In this document: positions 63,361 to 64,000 of the stretch, in pieces | How the letters are laid out: each line of letters opens with the position of its first letter | How positions within the stretch are numbered: position 1 is the stretch's first letter | Assembly: GCF_001937195.1 (NCBI RefSeq) | Contig: NZ_MSDO01000020.1 | Span: 142,975 to 206,974, forward strand | Direction: 5' to 3' | Origin: Salinicola socius | GTDB taxonomy: Bacteria > Pseudomonadota > Gammaproteobacteria > Pseudomonadales > Halomonadaceae | Length of the DNA stretch: 64,000 nt | The notes under the pieces: generated by a model | What the model was told of the DNA's origin: nothing | The model's database searches: none | What the model saw: the letters and a program-made list of their open reading frames with translations, nothing else | Program-made: the position numbers and the translations under genes

Positions 63361-63936
63361 TCAGCAGATATTCGAGTAGCGTTCCAGCGCGGCGACGAAA
63401 CGCGTCTTGTAATCCTCGAACGTCTCCGGCTCCTGCTTGAAGGTGCGCACGATGCCGTCGGCGTTGAAACGCACCATGCTGGGCAATACGCCCTTCACCG
63501 GCGCCGGATGCAGCGGCCCCAGACCGATACGCAGTCCATCCTCGCCTTCGACCCAGCGCTCGATGCCGCAACGCCGGAAGAATGCCTCGCCGTCGTCGTC
63601 GCTGGCCGTCACTCGCAGGGGCGCCTTCTCCGCCAGCGTTTTGATGAGATGGCGGCTATGGCGGGTATTGCCCTTCCCTTCCGGCGTCGACAGCATGCCC
63701 ACTTCCATGGTCGCGCCGTCCACGTCGGACGAGATCAGCGCAAGACATAGCACCGTACCGTCGTCCTCGGTCAGCGCGAAAAGTCGTGCCGCCTCTTGCT
63801 CGAACAGCACGCTCTGTGTGCCGGCGAAAGTCACCAGCGGCGCCAGGCCGGCTTCCTGTCCGTAGACGCTGGCGCACAGCTTGGCGAGACACGCTTCACG
63901 GGTCTCGGGATTCTTGACGTGGACGACCTTCATCAT
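63361..63936 (-). CDS. Conserved protein of unknown function, possibly GNAT-like
   Basis: The protein has about 191 residues from ATG at 63936, behind AGGAGAAGC. The middle part (LFALTEDDGTVLCLALISSD, EVGMLSTPEGKGNTRHSRHLIKT, FFRRCGIERWV) has the strand-helix pattern of an acetyltransferase, including a glycine-rich turn before a helix. The C-terminal 70 residues (PLHPAPVKGVLPSMVRFNAD onwards) do not resemble one. No operon partner is visible. I would not assign a function. Confidence 0.6.
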   Translation of the reverse strand: MMKVVHVKNPETREACLAKLCASVYGQEAGLAPLVTFAGTQSVLFEQEAARLFALTEDDGTVLCLALISSDVDGATMEVGMLSTPEGKGNTRHSRHLIKTLAEKAPLRVTASDDDGEAFFRRCGIERWVEGEDGLRIGLGPLHPAPVKGVLPSMVRFNADGIVRTFKQEPETFEDYKTRFVAALERYSNIC

Positions 63937-64000
63937 GCTTCTCCTGACTGGTTGCCATTTGGCGCACTGCCGGCGGCTTCGGGCCGGTGTCATAAGCCGC

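Overview
The window looks like the chromosome of a moderately halophilic gammaproteobacterium, most likely a Halomonadaceae relative (Halomonas/Salinicola/Kushneria type). The reasons are high GC in most genes, many acidic proteins, a betIBA choline-to-betaine operon with a choline-binding protein, a P. aeruginosa-like long isocitrate lyase, and bioBFHCDA order. This placement is inference; there is no rRNA in the window.

Region 1 (1-23000, all leftward) is one large capsule locus of the ABC-transporter (Kps/group 2) type. Export genes lie at the upstream end: a lipoprotein, kpsD, kpsM, kpsT and kpsE. They are followed by a Stealth phosphotransferase, a TagD-like glycerol-3-phosphate cytidylyltransferase, two repeat-LicD proteins, a TPR-TagF-like glycerophosphotransferase, a third LicD-like protein and a rhamnosyltransferase-like protein. 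Precursor genes glmS and galE and a PhyH-family dioxygenase follow, ending in a clear terminator. A further unit holds kpsF, a KpsC-like protein and a hexapeptide acyltransferase. The gene set points to a glycerol-phosphate-containing, teichoic-acid-like capsule. The part at about 8.4-13.6 kb is visibly AT-rich and probably acquired.

Region 2 (23001-28910) holds cysQ with a neighbouring SLC13/RCK permease, a VapBC-like toxin-antitoxin pair and an APH-fold kinase-like protein. Region 3 (28910-33454) is a single rightward gene for a 1514-residue protein. It has five N-terminal repeats, hydrophobic segments and an HrpF/NolX-like EF-hand module at the C-terminus, and no secretion genes lie nearby. 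Region 4 is isocitrate lyase (aceA), with its own terminator. Region 5 (35661-41784) is a tightly overlapping biotin operon, bioB-F-H-C-D-A, preceded by two tandem BirA-type inverted repeats.

Region 6 has a small unknown gene, two identical tRNA-Asn genes and one tRNA-Met. Region 7 is choline/betaine: choX diverges from betI-betB-betA, with a BetI-type operator lying on the betI promoter. Region 8 is an MdtABC-type RND efflux operon. Region 9 has fadE (with a PsrA-like site), rlpA, a second SLC13/RCK permease, a quinone oxidoreductase and an unknown protein.

A recurring oddity is short tandem repeats of 7-21 bp. They occur repeatedly at gene 3' ends, where they duplicate the stop codon region, and as in-frame expansions inside aceA, bioD and bioH.
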